Shown here: one piece after another, positions 26,541 to 39,916 of the stretch | How positions within the stretch are numbered: the stretch's first letter is position 1 | How the letters are laid out: each line of letters opens with the position of its first letter | From: Chromera velia | Lineage: Eukaryota; Sar; Chromeraceae | Direction of reading: 5' to 3' | DNA length: 63,157 nucleotides | Assembly: GCA_018398765.1 (NCBI GenBank) | Contig: JAHBMJ010005803.1 | Location: 1-63,157 of the forward strand | Notes under the pieces: model-generated | The model's input: only the letters and a program-made list of their open reading frames with translations | What the model was told of the DNA's origin: nothing | Databases searched by the model: none | Made by a program: the position numbers and the translations under genes

Positions 26541-27713
26541 CCGGAGCACAGCTAGACAGGGTCAACCCCGGACGGACGGAGCAAGAGATCCGTGCGGGGG
26601 TCCACGTCGCCGCAGACGCCCTCACGATGGCGCCACACGAGTCCGAGTTCGGCCTCCTCGTGGGCGGGGCTCCAGACCCATCGGCCCCCCAGGCAAAGGG
26701 GGGGAAGGGGAAGAAGAGGGCCACTCCAGGCGGGGACGGAAGGGAAACAGAGCGGAAAAAGAGAGTGAAGAGTGGTCGGAAGAGTGTGGGGGCCTCCGGG
26801 GAGGAGGAGGAGACCTGGTTATACGGGCCCTTTCCGGCACAAACGGAGAGAATCAACAAGACCCTCTCGAACTTGAAGCTTTCCGAAAACTTCGCGAGGC
26901 CTACGTGGGAAAATGTGGGGCAGTTCTGGTCAGTCCATCAACGTGCCTATTTGAAGTCTGGTGAAATTCTCAGTACTGTTCTCAGTCTGTCACACAAATC
27001 GGCTGGGACCGGTGGAATGAACAAATGAAGGAGTGGTGGAATAGCCTCTGTATTGGGATGGGGTTCTACACAACGCGGCAGTTGTGTTTGCCAACTTGTG
27101 CTGTGCAGAAAGTACTGATCTGTGATCTTGTGACGCATTCTTTCTGCGTGATCGGTCTGTAGAGCTTTATTCTTTTGATCCTTTTCTCCGCGCTTGCATT
27201 TCTTTTCTTGTAGGAATGATCTGTCTAATCTCCACCTGAGTCTCGACTGCATGGCAAAGGAATTCCAAAAGTCTATTCATCCATCAACTCTGTCTGTGTG
27301 CCTCCTGCAGTAAAATACGAAATGAGATCGCGGAGATGTGCAACTTGGCAACAAAGTGCGAGCTCGGGAAGGCTGTAAGTCTTTTGAAGGACCTGGATTG
27401 GCTTCAGACAGATTTCCCCAGAAAGCAGAATAGATTTGCTTCCGTCCAAAGAATCTATCTCATGGTTGTCTGTTCTTGTTGTTTTTCAAAAGGAGGAAAG
27501 CATGAGAGAAAGAGAATGAGAGCATTCTTCGGGTTCGGGTTCTGCGTGGCCCCGCTTTCTTCTTTGGGCCGGTGCACGGTTTCTCATGTCTTGTTGCAGG
27601 TTCTGCTGTTGTCTTTTTGACTCTACTGAACAGCTGTCTGTACACCTCTTGGCCACACACCCTTTCACTCAAGTGCCACGAAGGAAAAATTACCTCTCTG
27701 ACTCTCTCTCTCT

Positions 27714-27749
<36 letters not shown>

Positions 27750-27811
27750 GTGTGTTTGTGTGTGAACATGTATGTGTGTGTGTGTGTGCATGTGTCTGTG
27801 TCTCTGCTCTC

Positions 27812-27847
<36 letters not shown>

Positions 27848-28051
27848 CAGCTTCTGCAGAGTGCCTATCCGAAGGGAACGGAACTCCCGAAGGGACTGCC
27901 CACCTCTATTGTGCCTCCAACGGACAAGAAACTTATCTCCGCAGCCAGGGGAGTGGTGGGATCAGGCGTGAGGAGCGGAAAGGGATTCGGGGGTGGAGGG
28001 GGGGCTCTGTCGGGTGATGAATCGGATGACGACAATGAGGGTCCAAAGTAA
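21995..28051 (+). CDS. SWC4/DMAP1-type chromatin complex subunit
   Basis: Twelve exons: 21995-22183, 22463-22720, 23005-23087, 23527-23809, 24339-24575 (end uncertain), 24666-24700, 24861-24978, 25454-25489, 26065-26124 (end uncertain), 26552-26928, 27311-27374, 27851-28051. Family features appear in the expected order: the VVTYTDEEYEE motif before the SANT/Myb-like domain, then HGFRWTRETTDFLFRLARET and PVMFDRLLRVVE, then TIEETKERFF. FDAKN followed by DRCRRRLVALRSGFW and a Lys/Glu helix matches the DMAP1 FDA..E-RRR segment, and IRNEIAEMCNLATKCE matches the C-terminal helix. In yeast and animals SWC4/DMAP1 is shared by the SWR1/SRCAP (H2A.Z exchange) and NuA4/TIP60 acetyltransferase complexes. 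That role is inferred here. A Lys-rich insert (KEKGGKGKKG) splits the conserved blocks. The TAA at 28049-28051 is preceded by AA|GTAAGT, so a further exon from about 28432 is possible. Confidence 0.85.
25646..25657. other. Assembly gap of 12 N in an intron
   Basis: The gap lies between a GT repeat and a G homopolymer in the intron after exon 25454-25489 of the SWC4-like gene. The true length is unknown. No exon appears to be lost. Confidence 0.95.
26421..26539 (+). repeat. Intronic (CT)n(GT)n microsatellite before an acceptor
   Basis: A long (CT)n with CTCG interruptions runs directly into (GT)n, ending about a dozen bases before the acceptor of SWC4-like exon 26552-26928. Confidence 0.95.
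27702..27842 (+). repeat. Intronic (CT)n(GT)n microsatellite before an acceptor
   Basis: (CT)n is followed by interrupted (GT)n, ending at the acceptor of the last SWC4-like exon (27851). It has the same order and orientation as 26421-26539. Confidence 0.95.
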
Positions 28052-29697
28052 GTAAGCACAAGGGATTGAAGTAAGGGCTGCTGATCCTCCCTCAGTCTAC
28101 ATGTGTCTTCATCTAGAAAAAGAAGAACCAAAGGGGAAACGAAGTCCTACAGTCTGTCTGTATGTGTGTAAGCCCACCTGCCTCTCTCGCTGCCTGCCTT
28201 CCTGAGTAAATATTAATAATTTATTGGCTCACGGACTGACACTCTGGATGGAGACGATGATGTGTGGATTTGCCTGAGCAGATCTTCTAACTTTCCTCTC
28301 TCGCAATTTTCAGTCGACTTTTTGTGCATTCATCTCTTTCGCCCCCATGTAGAAAGAAACCTGCACACACTGATGTGATCTCTCTCTGAAGTCTTTGCAT
28401 GCTTTCTTTCGTTATTTGTTCCTGTATGCAGGGGAAAAGCAGGCGGCAAACGGAAAAGATGACTGTAGCACATTCAGAGAGAGGGGTGAAGCTCTGCGTG
28501 GTTCGAGTACGCATTGGATGGATGGTTCCTCGCGGCATCCGCGCTTTGTGGAGAGAAACGTGTCTCAGAGCAGCTCTAATCAATTACATGATTATGAGAA
28601 TTGCGTGGTGCCATGCGTCCATGAACAGCGATACGCAAAGGAACCTTTTCTTCAGCAGGGCGATTCAGAGTGTCGATGCACGAACCTGGTTGGAGGGTGG
28701 CGGTGGTGCAGAGCCACCGCTCTCCAGTATGGTCCTCTCCCGAAACGACACGAGGGTCTTCGCCCTGGAGGTCAACCAGGAGTCTGCTCGGCGTGCGTCA
28801 AACTCTCGAGCTGGTTTGGTTGCCGACAGTTACGTACACCCTAGCGTACACCATTTCCAGAGTGGCAGTGGCAGAGCCAACTAAATCGGACATTATGATG
28901 AAAACCTAGGCAACAGCTAGCTTGTTATCATTATCATTATCGACAGTGCTATTTCATTAAATACTGAATTCAACATGCACCTAGATATGCATGTATTGTT
29001 AGGATGTATATATATAAATACATGATTGATTGATTGATTAAAATACATTATGCCACTAATAATGCCAGTACCCAGGCCAGTGCGCATGCAATTTAGTCAA
29101 GGCACGGCAATAGACCGTGGGGTGACCTATAACTTATAGTTTATCTTAGATTTTATTTTATATCCTATCATATAATTCTATCTGACTCCTGAATCCTGAG
29201 ATTATGATGATGAATTTAAAAAAAGAACGTTCAAATAAATCATGTAATAAATTAAATGAAGGCTGTGAAGCCTCTCGGGCCATTTATCAATTGAATATCC
29301 TCTGTGGTATTCAAATTCATTCACTAATTTATTATAAGTTTTTTACATGTTTTCAAGCATAATCCCTCAAAGTTCAACTTTGTTTGTCTTTCTTTTCTGT
29401 TCTCCCACCCTTTCCCCTTCCATCTTTTCCACATCGATCTTCCCCCCCCCCACCACTTAGGTGTTTCAAGTCACTTTAAGTACCTCTTTCATTCTCAGCG
29501 AGTCAGTGGCTCTCCTTTCCGAAGTCTTTTCCCTCTTTCTGGTTTCACTCAGCCTCTCTCTCCATCTCTTCTTCGTTCATTTTACTGGTTTCCCTTCCTC
29601 TTTTCTTGATCTTCGTGTATGCATTGAGATTTCATTCATTCATTCATTCACGCATTTATTCCTTCCTTTTTGCATCCTTGTTTCCTCTCGCTCTCTT

Positions 29698-29733
<36 letters not shown>

Positions 29734-30268
29734 TTCCTGTCTTCCGCTTTTCCTTCCTTCCTTCCTTCCTTCTCATTCATTCATTCATTCGTTCCTCCCT
29801 TTCTTCCTTCCTTCCTTCCTTCCTTCATTCCTTCCTTCATTCATTCCTTCCTTCCTTCCTTCCTTCCTTCATTCCTTCCTTCCTTCCTTCCTTCCTTCAT
29901 TCATTCATTCCTTTCTTCCTTCCTTCCGTCCTTCCTTCCTTCCTTCATTCCTTCCTTCCTTCCTTCCTTCCTTCCTTCATTCCTTCCTTCCCTCCTTCCT
30001 TCATTCCTTCCTTCCTTCCTTCCTTCATGCATTCATTCCACTCTTCCCTCCTCGGACTCGTCCTTCCCAACTTCCTCCCGTTTTTACTTTCTTCGTTTTG
30101 TTCCCCGTCACTGGCCATTGCCTCTTCCACATCAACATCAACATGGGGTCAAGCGACATGCCAACCTTTCTTCTTTCACAAAACAAGCAAACAAACAAAC
30201 AAGCAAAAGCACGGTGTGATGCATCGCTTATTCATCTTGTCCTTCTCTCTCCCTCGAATGTTCTTTTC
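28052..30268. other. Intergenic region between two convergent 3' ends
   Basis: The segment 28432-28884 is open and follows a good acceptor (cctgtatgcag), so it may be an alternative last exon of the SWC4-like gene. It shows no family similarity I can see. 28900-29400 is AT-rich with nothing recognisable. 29628-30040 is a tetranucleotide repeat. 30041-30268 is presumably the 3' flank of the kelch gene. Confidence 0.5.
29628..30040. repeat. TTCC/TTCA tetranucleotide array with a (CT)n core
   Basis: About 400 bases of CATT, CT and TTCC units with frequent TTCA variants. It gives long Ser/Phe/Leu/Pro-only open frames in several phases, which are artefacts of the repeat. Confidence 0.95.
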
Positions 30269-31384
30269 TCATGCAGACAGCGACAGCAAGAAGAAATCAC
30301 CCAATCTGGCATTGCTCAAACTGTTACCGCCAAAGATTGCAAGACCACTGCCTCGCCCCGCCTCCCCTGACCGAGATTCGACCAACTTCAGGGAACACCC
30401 CGGGGTCCATCCACGAGCCTCCGGAACAACACCCGAGAGGGAACACTGCGTAGCGGCCCCAGCTGAAATGTCCAGCAGCCATGCTCGATCTGTGAAGCGC
30501 CCTGCGCCTGCGTGGCCCTTGTCTGATGGATCGATCTCACCCCCAAACGAGAGAATCAGGTTGGGTGTCTCTGGGAAGGAACACACGGACATCACTGACC
30601 GTTTCGGCCAGTCCCCCACGACCTGCAATTCCGTCCAACGTCCAGTTGGGATGTCGTACAGCCAGACATCGTTCGTTTCTTCGCCAGCGAACCCGCAGAC
30701 GACGGCGAGCTTGTCCTTCCCGCAAGGCACGAGCGACGTACCCCCCCTACCTCTGCATCCCTCGGGAGTCGCTAACTGACTCCAGGTCGACGAGGCGACG
30801 TCAAAGGCATACAAATGGTTTGATCTGCCTTCTGTGGTGCAGCCGCCAAATACGTAGAACACGCCTTTGTGGGAACAGGCAGTTGCGTAAGTCGTTGGCG
30901 GGGGGGGGGTGCCTTTGCAGTCCGTGATTTTGGACCACTTCAGCGTCTCCGTATTGAAGCAGAAGAGTTCATCCGATGCTCCACTGCCCATCTGGATGCT
31001 GGCCTCCTCGCTAAGTTGCCCTCCCAGAATGAACAAAAGCTGCCCCACCGCAGCACCGCAAGCGGCCAGTCTCGGAGACGGCGCGTTTTCGTCGTCAGCG
31101 GAGGAGACGGCCTCCCAGACTTCGTTAAGGATGTCAAACTTGTACATTACGTTATCTATGGGAGTGCGCGGTTTCGATTCGCCGCCAAACACATAGAGAC
31201 TAGACCCGACGGCGCACATCACGTGGGAGCTTCTCGGAGACGGCACGGCACCTTTGGCCTCAACCAGAGAGCTCTTCAGTCGCAGGTTGAAAAGATTACC
31301 TCCAGGAGCACTGCCACAGGACACAACCGTGACTATGACGAATTTCAGCACAAAGCATAAAGCCAGTCCACGAACTGCCCGCAT
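30269..31384 (-). CDS. Secreted or membrane-anchored kelch-repeat protein, intronless
   Basis: One uninterrupted frame of about 371 codons ending in TGA (30269-30271). I chose the ATG at 31384 because it places a hydrophobic stretch (LALCFVLKFVIVTVV) at the N terminus as a signal peptide or signal anchor; an upstream in-frame ATG at 31423 would bury it. Six kelch blades are marked by paired glycines: YVFGGES, FILGGQL, YVFGGCT, a VVCGFAGE variant, LSFGGEI and AIFGGN, with the usual downstream W or Y residues (NEVWEAV, LKWSKI, STWSQL, GRWTEL). Six blades fit a closed beta-propeller. The organisation recalls plant nitrile-specifier-type kelch proteins, but similar propellers occur in unrelated proteins, so the substrate or partner is unknown. 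It is divergent from the carrier gene. Confidence 0.85.
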   Translation of the reverse strand: MRAVRGLALCFVLKFVIVTVVSCGSAPGGNLFNLRLKSSLVEAKGAVPSPRSSHVMCAVGSSLYVFGGESKPRTPIDNVMYKFDILNEVWEAVSSADDENAPSPRLAACGAAVGQLLFILGGQLSEEASIQMGSGASDELFCFNTETLKWSKITDCKGTPPPPTTYATACSHKGVFYVFGGCTTEGRSNHLYAFDVASSTWSQLATPEGCRGRGGTSLVPCGKDKLAVVCGFAGEETNDVWLYDIPTGRWTELQVVGDWPKRSVMSVCSFPETPNLILSFGGEIDPSDKGHAGAGRFTDRAWLLDISAGAATQCSLSGVVPEARGWTPGCSLKLVESRSGEAGRGSGLAIFGGNSLSNARLGDFFLLSLSA

Positions 31385-32290
31385 CTTTGAAGAGCGCGCT
31401 CTCGTACCCTGAAGAGACAGCAATAGGGCACAAAACGAACGTACTTGTGGCAGACGGAAAATGACTCAGACAGAGCCTCTAGTACATGAAGCAGAGAAAC
31501 AAACTAGCAGACAGGAACCCTGCCAAAGCACTGTGGACAACGGCGTCAGGTGCATGAAAGCAGGTGTTGCAGACGTACCAGTTTCGGTTTCGGGGGTCAG
31601 CCTTCAACCATGGTGCGTGCGCCCAGGGTAGCCCAGACGACTCGCCATCAGTGAGCAGCATGTCAGACGTGCGGAATTAATCGTCCGAGCTTAGCGTAAG
31701 ATGCGCTACGCGGCCCGCTCGCGGGGCCCCGGCTGCCCCAAATTAGCCTTCTCCATGCCATTTCCCCACATATGGCCGTCTCCATCCGTCTCCGTCATTC
31801 TCCGTGAGACTCCGTCTACATCAGCAGCCGTACTGGGTCGTACTGACACAGTAAGAGAGGTCATGGCTTTGCTGAGTCCAATTCTTCAAAGCCAGACAAG
31901 ATTGTCAGCTTGTGCATGCGTGAGCACTGAGCATGTGATTTGTTTTCACGAAGAGAGCGAAGAATTTGCATGCACCTCACTGCAGTGAATCTTTCCTCAG
32001 TCTGAAGAGGACCCCCGAGTCTGTCTGCCAGTGTCTTGTGGCAGCATGCCCTCTATCCAAAGTTTTACTCACGATCAACAGCTCAACGGTCAGCACATAT
32101 CAGAATAAGGACTCCGCTTTTCGCCCCACGACTTGTCCATTTCTAGACAGGCAGACATCCTTTGAGGGGTTTGTGCTTCGATTGTCCGAGAACAGCGACC
32201 TATCTCAACCTTCGTGTGCTCCAGCAGCTGCATTCGGTGGCTTTGTGCCCATTCAGTGCACGCCCCGACAGTGCACCCCCCCCTTCGACC
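31385..32290. promoter_or_regulatory. Probable bidirectional promoter, kelch gene / carrier gene
   Basis: A 906-bp spacer between two start codons pointing away from each other. It has two TGCATGC elements (about 31913 and 31967), a GC-rich GCGGCCCGCTCGCGGGGCCC patch near 31710, and repeated CTCCGTC units around 31775-31820. I do not see the CGATCGAT element found in the other divergent spacers. Confidence 0.45.
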
Positions 32291-33268
32291 ATGGGCTGGG
32301 GACTTCCGCAGTGGGCGGTGGATTTGGCGGGTTCCACAGCCACTGCAGTCATGTGGACGGTGGTCGGCACGCCGTTTGACGTTGTCAAGACTCGATTGCA
32401 GACGTCCTCCTCGTCTCTCTACCGCGGTGTGTGGCACTGCGTGGTGAGCACACTGCGGCACGACGGCCCCTTTGCGTTCTGGCGTGGTTTTGTCCCGGCG
32501 CTGCTGATGGGATGGCCTTATTCAGTGATCATGTTCGGGGTGTACGGCCAGCTGCGTCCGTCTCAGACTGCTTCTGACCAAACGTTGTCGACACCGTCGG
32601 CGTTTGACTTGACGTTGCCATACGTCGGTCATTGTTTTGCAGCGGGTGCAGCATCCGGAGTTGCCGTACATTGTGTGTCCAATCCCCTCACGCTCTGGAT
32701 GGTGCAGCTGCAGACCCGAACCCGGTCAGGCAAGCCAGCGCCCGAGCAGGCGCCTCTGTCTGTGTCTTCAAAGCCGAGCCCGCCTTACACAGCATCTGCC
32801 TTGGGTGGTGCCAACAGTTCCATTCACACGGTACAGCGGGTGCTTTCGCTTGGCTTTCGTGGATCTGGGGTCACGCTGGCCGTGAACGTGCTCGGGAACG
32901 CGGTTTTCTTCAGCACGAATGAGGTGCTGCGTCACGCTGCGGCTGCACGTGGTAATTTTGGTCTTGGACAGACCCTGGCAGACGCTGTCACAGGCGGGCT
33001 GACAGGTGTTATTTTCCGGGCCCTCGTGTTTCCTCTGGATGTTCTCCGGTCCAGAATTATGGCTGCACCAGTGGACGCTCCCGCCCTGACCGTTCGCAGG
33101 GCGGCGCGTGAGGTGCTGGCGGAGCACGGCATCGGTGGTTTTGTCCGTGGACTGTCAGTTGTTGTGACTAGAGCATTTTTGATCAATGCTGCAGGGTGGG
33201 CTGTGATGCATCGGACGCAGCGCTTTGCGGCGGGGGCTGCTGAGCGTATGGATATTAACGATCAATAG
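32291..33268 (+). CDS. Mitochondrial carrier (SLC25) family protein, intronless
   Basis: About 325 codons, the usual length for this family. I chose the ATG at 32291 because the sequence then opens MGWGLPQWAVDLAGSTATAV, the normal first membrane helix; the frame extends upstream to 32162 without family features. The three-fold structure is visible. Repeat 1 ends in PFDVVKTRLQ and repeat 3 in PLDVLRSRIM, both matching the PxDxxK/RxR signature. Repeat 2 has PLTLWMVQLQ, where the acidic and basic signature residues are missing. SLC25 proteins exchange metabolites across the inner mitochondrial membrane. The substrate cannot be set from what I see. The linker after repeat 2 is Ser/Pro-rich and longer than usual. 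The stop is TAG, which shows TAG is a normal terminator in this genome. Confidence 0.9.
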   Translation: MGWGLPQWAVDLAGSTATAVMWTVVGTPFDVVKTRLQTSSSSLYRGVWHCVVSTLRHDGPFAFWRGFVPALLMGWPYSVIMFGVYGQLRPSQTASDQTLSTPSAFDLTLPYVGHCFAAGAASGVAVHCVSNPLTLWMVQLQTRTRSGKPAPEQAPLSVSSKPSPPYTASALGGANSSIHTVQRVLSLGFRGSGVTLAVNVLGNAVFFSTNEVLRHAAAARGNFGLGQTLADAVTGGLTGVIFRALVFPLDVLRSRIMAAPVDAPALTVRRAAREVLAEHGIGGFVRGLSVVVTRAFLINAAGWAVMHRTQRFAAGAAERMDINDQ

Positions 33269-34665
33269 AGATCATTGATGGTCACAGTAGATTACAGTGC
33301 CAAGAAACACCAGTGGCAAATGTGATTTTGTGGCGCCACATAGTATACCAGTCAGCGTAGTAAAGTGTGTGCTGTTCCGCGGGCCCCAGAAACTTGAGGG
33401 TGAGCCTGTTGAGAGCTGGTGGGCGCTTGCATAAAATTAAGAGAGATTAATGAGTGTTCGTTTGCCGGGCCATTCACACCCCAGATTACCCCAGATTTAG
33501 CTCGGACGTCGAGACGCACTGTTGGAAGCTATTTCAGACGGGATTATATTATCATTATATTACAATTATAATGGATAGGTACATATAGATCTCACCGCAG
33601 ATTGAGAATTTGCGATCTTACCTATAGTGCCTAACTTCAGAGTGATTGTGTATTTATATATATAATTAAGGGTCTTTGTTGTATGATATGGCATACAGTT
33701 GCAAGTCTTCTAATTTGAGTCTTAAACTGCATGTGTTAAATAGTCTTAAAAGCGTATAAAAACTAGTATACTCTAAAGTATAGCACAAAATAATTGAAAT
33801 TTAAAATTCAAATTGTTAATTCAAATAGAATTTAAACTAGACTAGATTATATCAATGTACTGTTTAATTTTTTTTATTTTTTTTTAAACTCTGATATGAA
33901 AAAACTTTTTAAAGGGTTATGAAAGGCCTAGGGTGCTCAGTTTTTTTGCTGTGTTTGGGAAGGGATTCAACGTCTCGAATCAAAGGATTCCCACCTTATA
34001 CAAAGAAATGGGGAAATCGATGTTCACATCATTGGGAAATCTGTGGGGAATTAATGAGAAATACTAGGGAAATCCTAAAGAAATCCATCTAATCATGGTG
34101 TGAATGCAAGGCCGGAGTCGGAAGGACGTCCGGAGGCTTTCTCTCTACAGAGTTTATAGAATTCAGCTAGCTAGAGCAGGCAGTTCTAGCTATGGGCGCT
34201 TTCTACCGGTATTGCATAGGGTATTGCTCTAGGTATTGCTTTCTTCTTTTCTTTCTGGTCTCTCGACTAGTCTGCCAATGAATTTATAAGAAGAAGGATG
34301 CGATAGAATGTGTCACCACCCGGCCACTTGTACGTATGGTCCCGTGTCGTGAGCGCGGCACCGAATGAAAATCTGAAACAGAAACCGACAGCCAAACTTT
34401 ACGAGAGCCGACAATGCCGCCCATCGAAGAACTCATCAGCAGCTGTCGACTCGATCGCATCTCCATGTGGTCTCGCCATCGCAGTCGAGGCATCAGGAAA
34501 TACAAACAGAGATCAGCAGGTGACCATAAACAGAGATTTTCTAAGGTGTCACATATGGCAGGAAAAGAGTGGTTGAGTGCATGGATGAGGAGAAATGTAG
34601 AGGTAGACGTCTCAAATACTTGGTCCCCCCAAAGTCACCTGATCAATCATTGGTGAGAGGTTCGG
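33269..34665. other. AT-rich intergenic region, no gene seen
   Basis: This lies between two convergent 3' ends. It is AT-rich with poly-T/poly-A stretches (33867-33890) and short GGGGAAATC/GGGAAATC repeats around 34010-34085. Small open frames near 34310-34660 lack splice support and overlap the likely 3' UTR of the FYVE gene. Confidence 0.6.
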
Positions 34666-39075
<4,410 letters not shown>

Positions 39076-39916
39076 TTTTGTTGTATCTGTCCCCTGCTAA
39101 CGTCTTTCCATGAAGGGTGATTCACTCTGGATTGCTGCAGATGCGTCCAGCGTTGGTTGGTGAGAATGTATTCTTCTTCTACGTATAAAGAGACGATCTC
39201 GGACTTCGAAGTTTGATCTCTGTTCGTTCGCTTCTGCTACGTTCTGCTGCATGAATATGATGATGGACGCGAATTAGAGAGATCAGTACAACCAAATCGC
39301 AGTCGCAGGGGACAAGAGTTTGCCAAGTAAAAGACTTCTCTCTGTGTACACGTTGTACAGCATGCAATGTCAGACTCTTGCTGCATGGCCATGCATGCAC
39401 GCAGTTATACTGGTTCGATGTATTATATATATATATATATATATATATACGTATCGATCGACCCGAAAAGGTATATATATATGTATATAATTATTTTTTC
39501 AAGAAAATTTAAAGCTACTAAGAGAGCGCGGCGCGCGATCTGTGCGCGCGCATGCACAAATCACCTGCATGAATGCAGGCATGCAACACTGCAACATGCC
39601 TGCAACACGATGCATGTATCGAGTCTACTATTGACCATCTGTTGCATGGGCCAACGCAGCTCTTCACTGGCGAACGATTCAAGCAACCATTTGCGAACTG
39701 GTTTAGCCTGTGTTGTAAGCCAGGATTCCGAGTGAATCTGCAGCGGCCGTGCAGCCTCCAAAAGAACTTTAATTCCGGCACACTTCGTGACTTGCTTGTC
39801 GTTGCACATGGGAGCTGACTCAGCTGAGTTGCATGAGTTCCCAAGACTCCTGCCTGCATCAGGAGAAAAGCTTTTGACTCTTGATCGTCACGTTTCATAA
39901 AGAAAGGACCACAGCG
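39076..39916. promoter_or_regulatory. Probable bidirectional promoter, FYVE gene / CPW-WPC gene
   Basis: An 841-bp divergent spacer. It contains a (TA)n run at 39424-39450, a CGATCGAC element at about 39455, GCGCGGCGCGC-type sequence near 39525, and at least five GCATGC or GCATGCA elements between 39385 and 39617. Two of them form an inverted repeat at 39574-39604. TGCATGC is the known target of an apicomplexan AP2 factor; a role here is inference. Confidence 0.55.

Noticed and set aside
29461-30779. Long overlapping frames rich in SFLPSFLPS
   Set aside because: Direct translation of the TTCC/TTCA tetranucleotide repeat, open in several phases at once.
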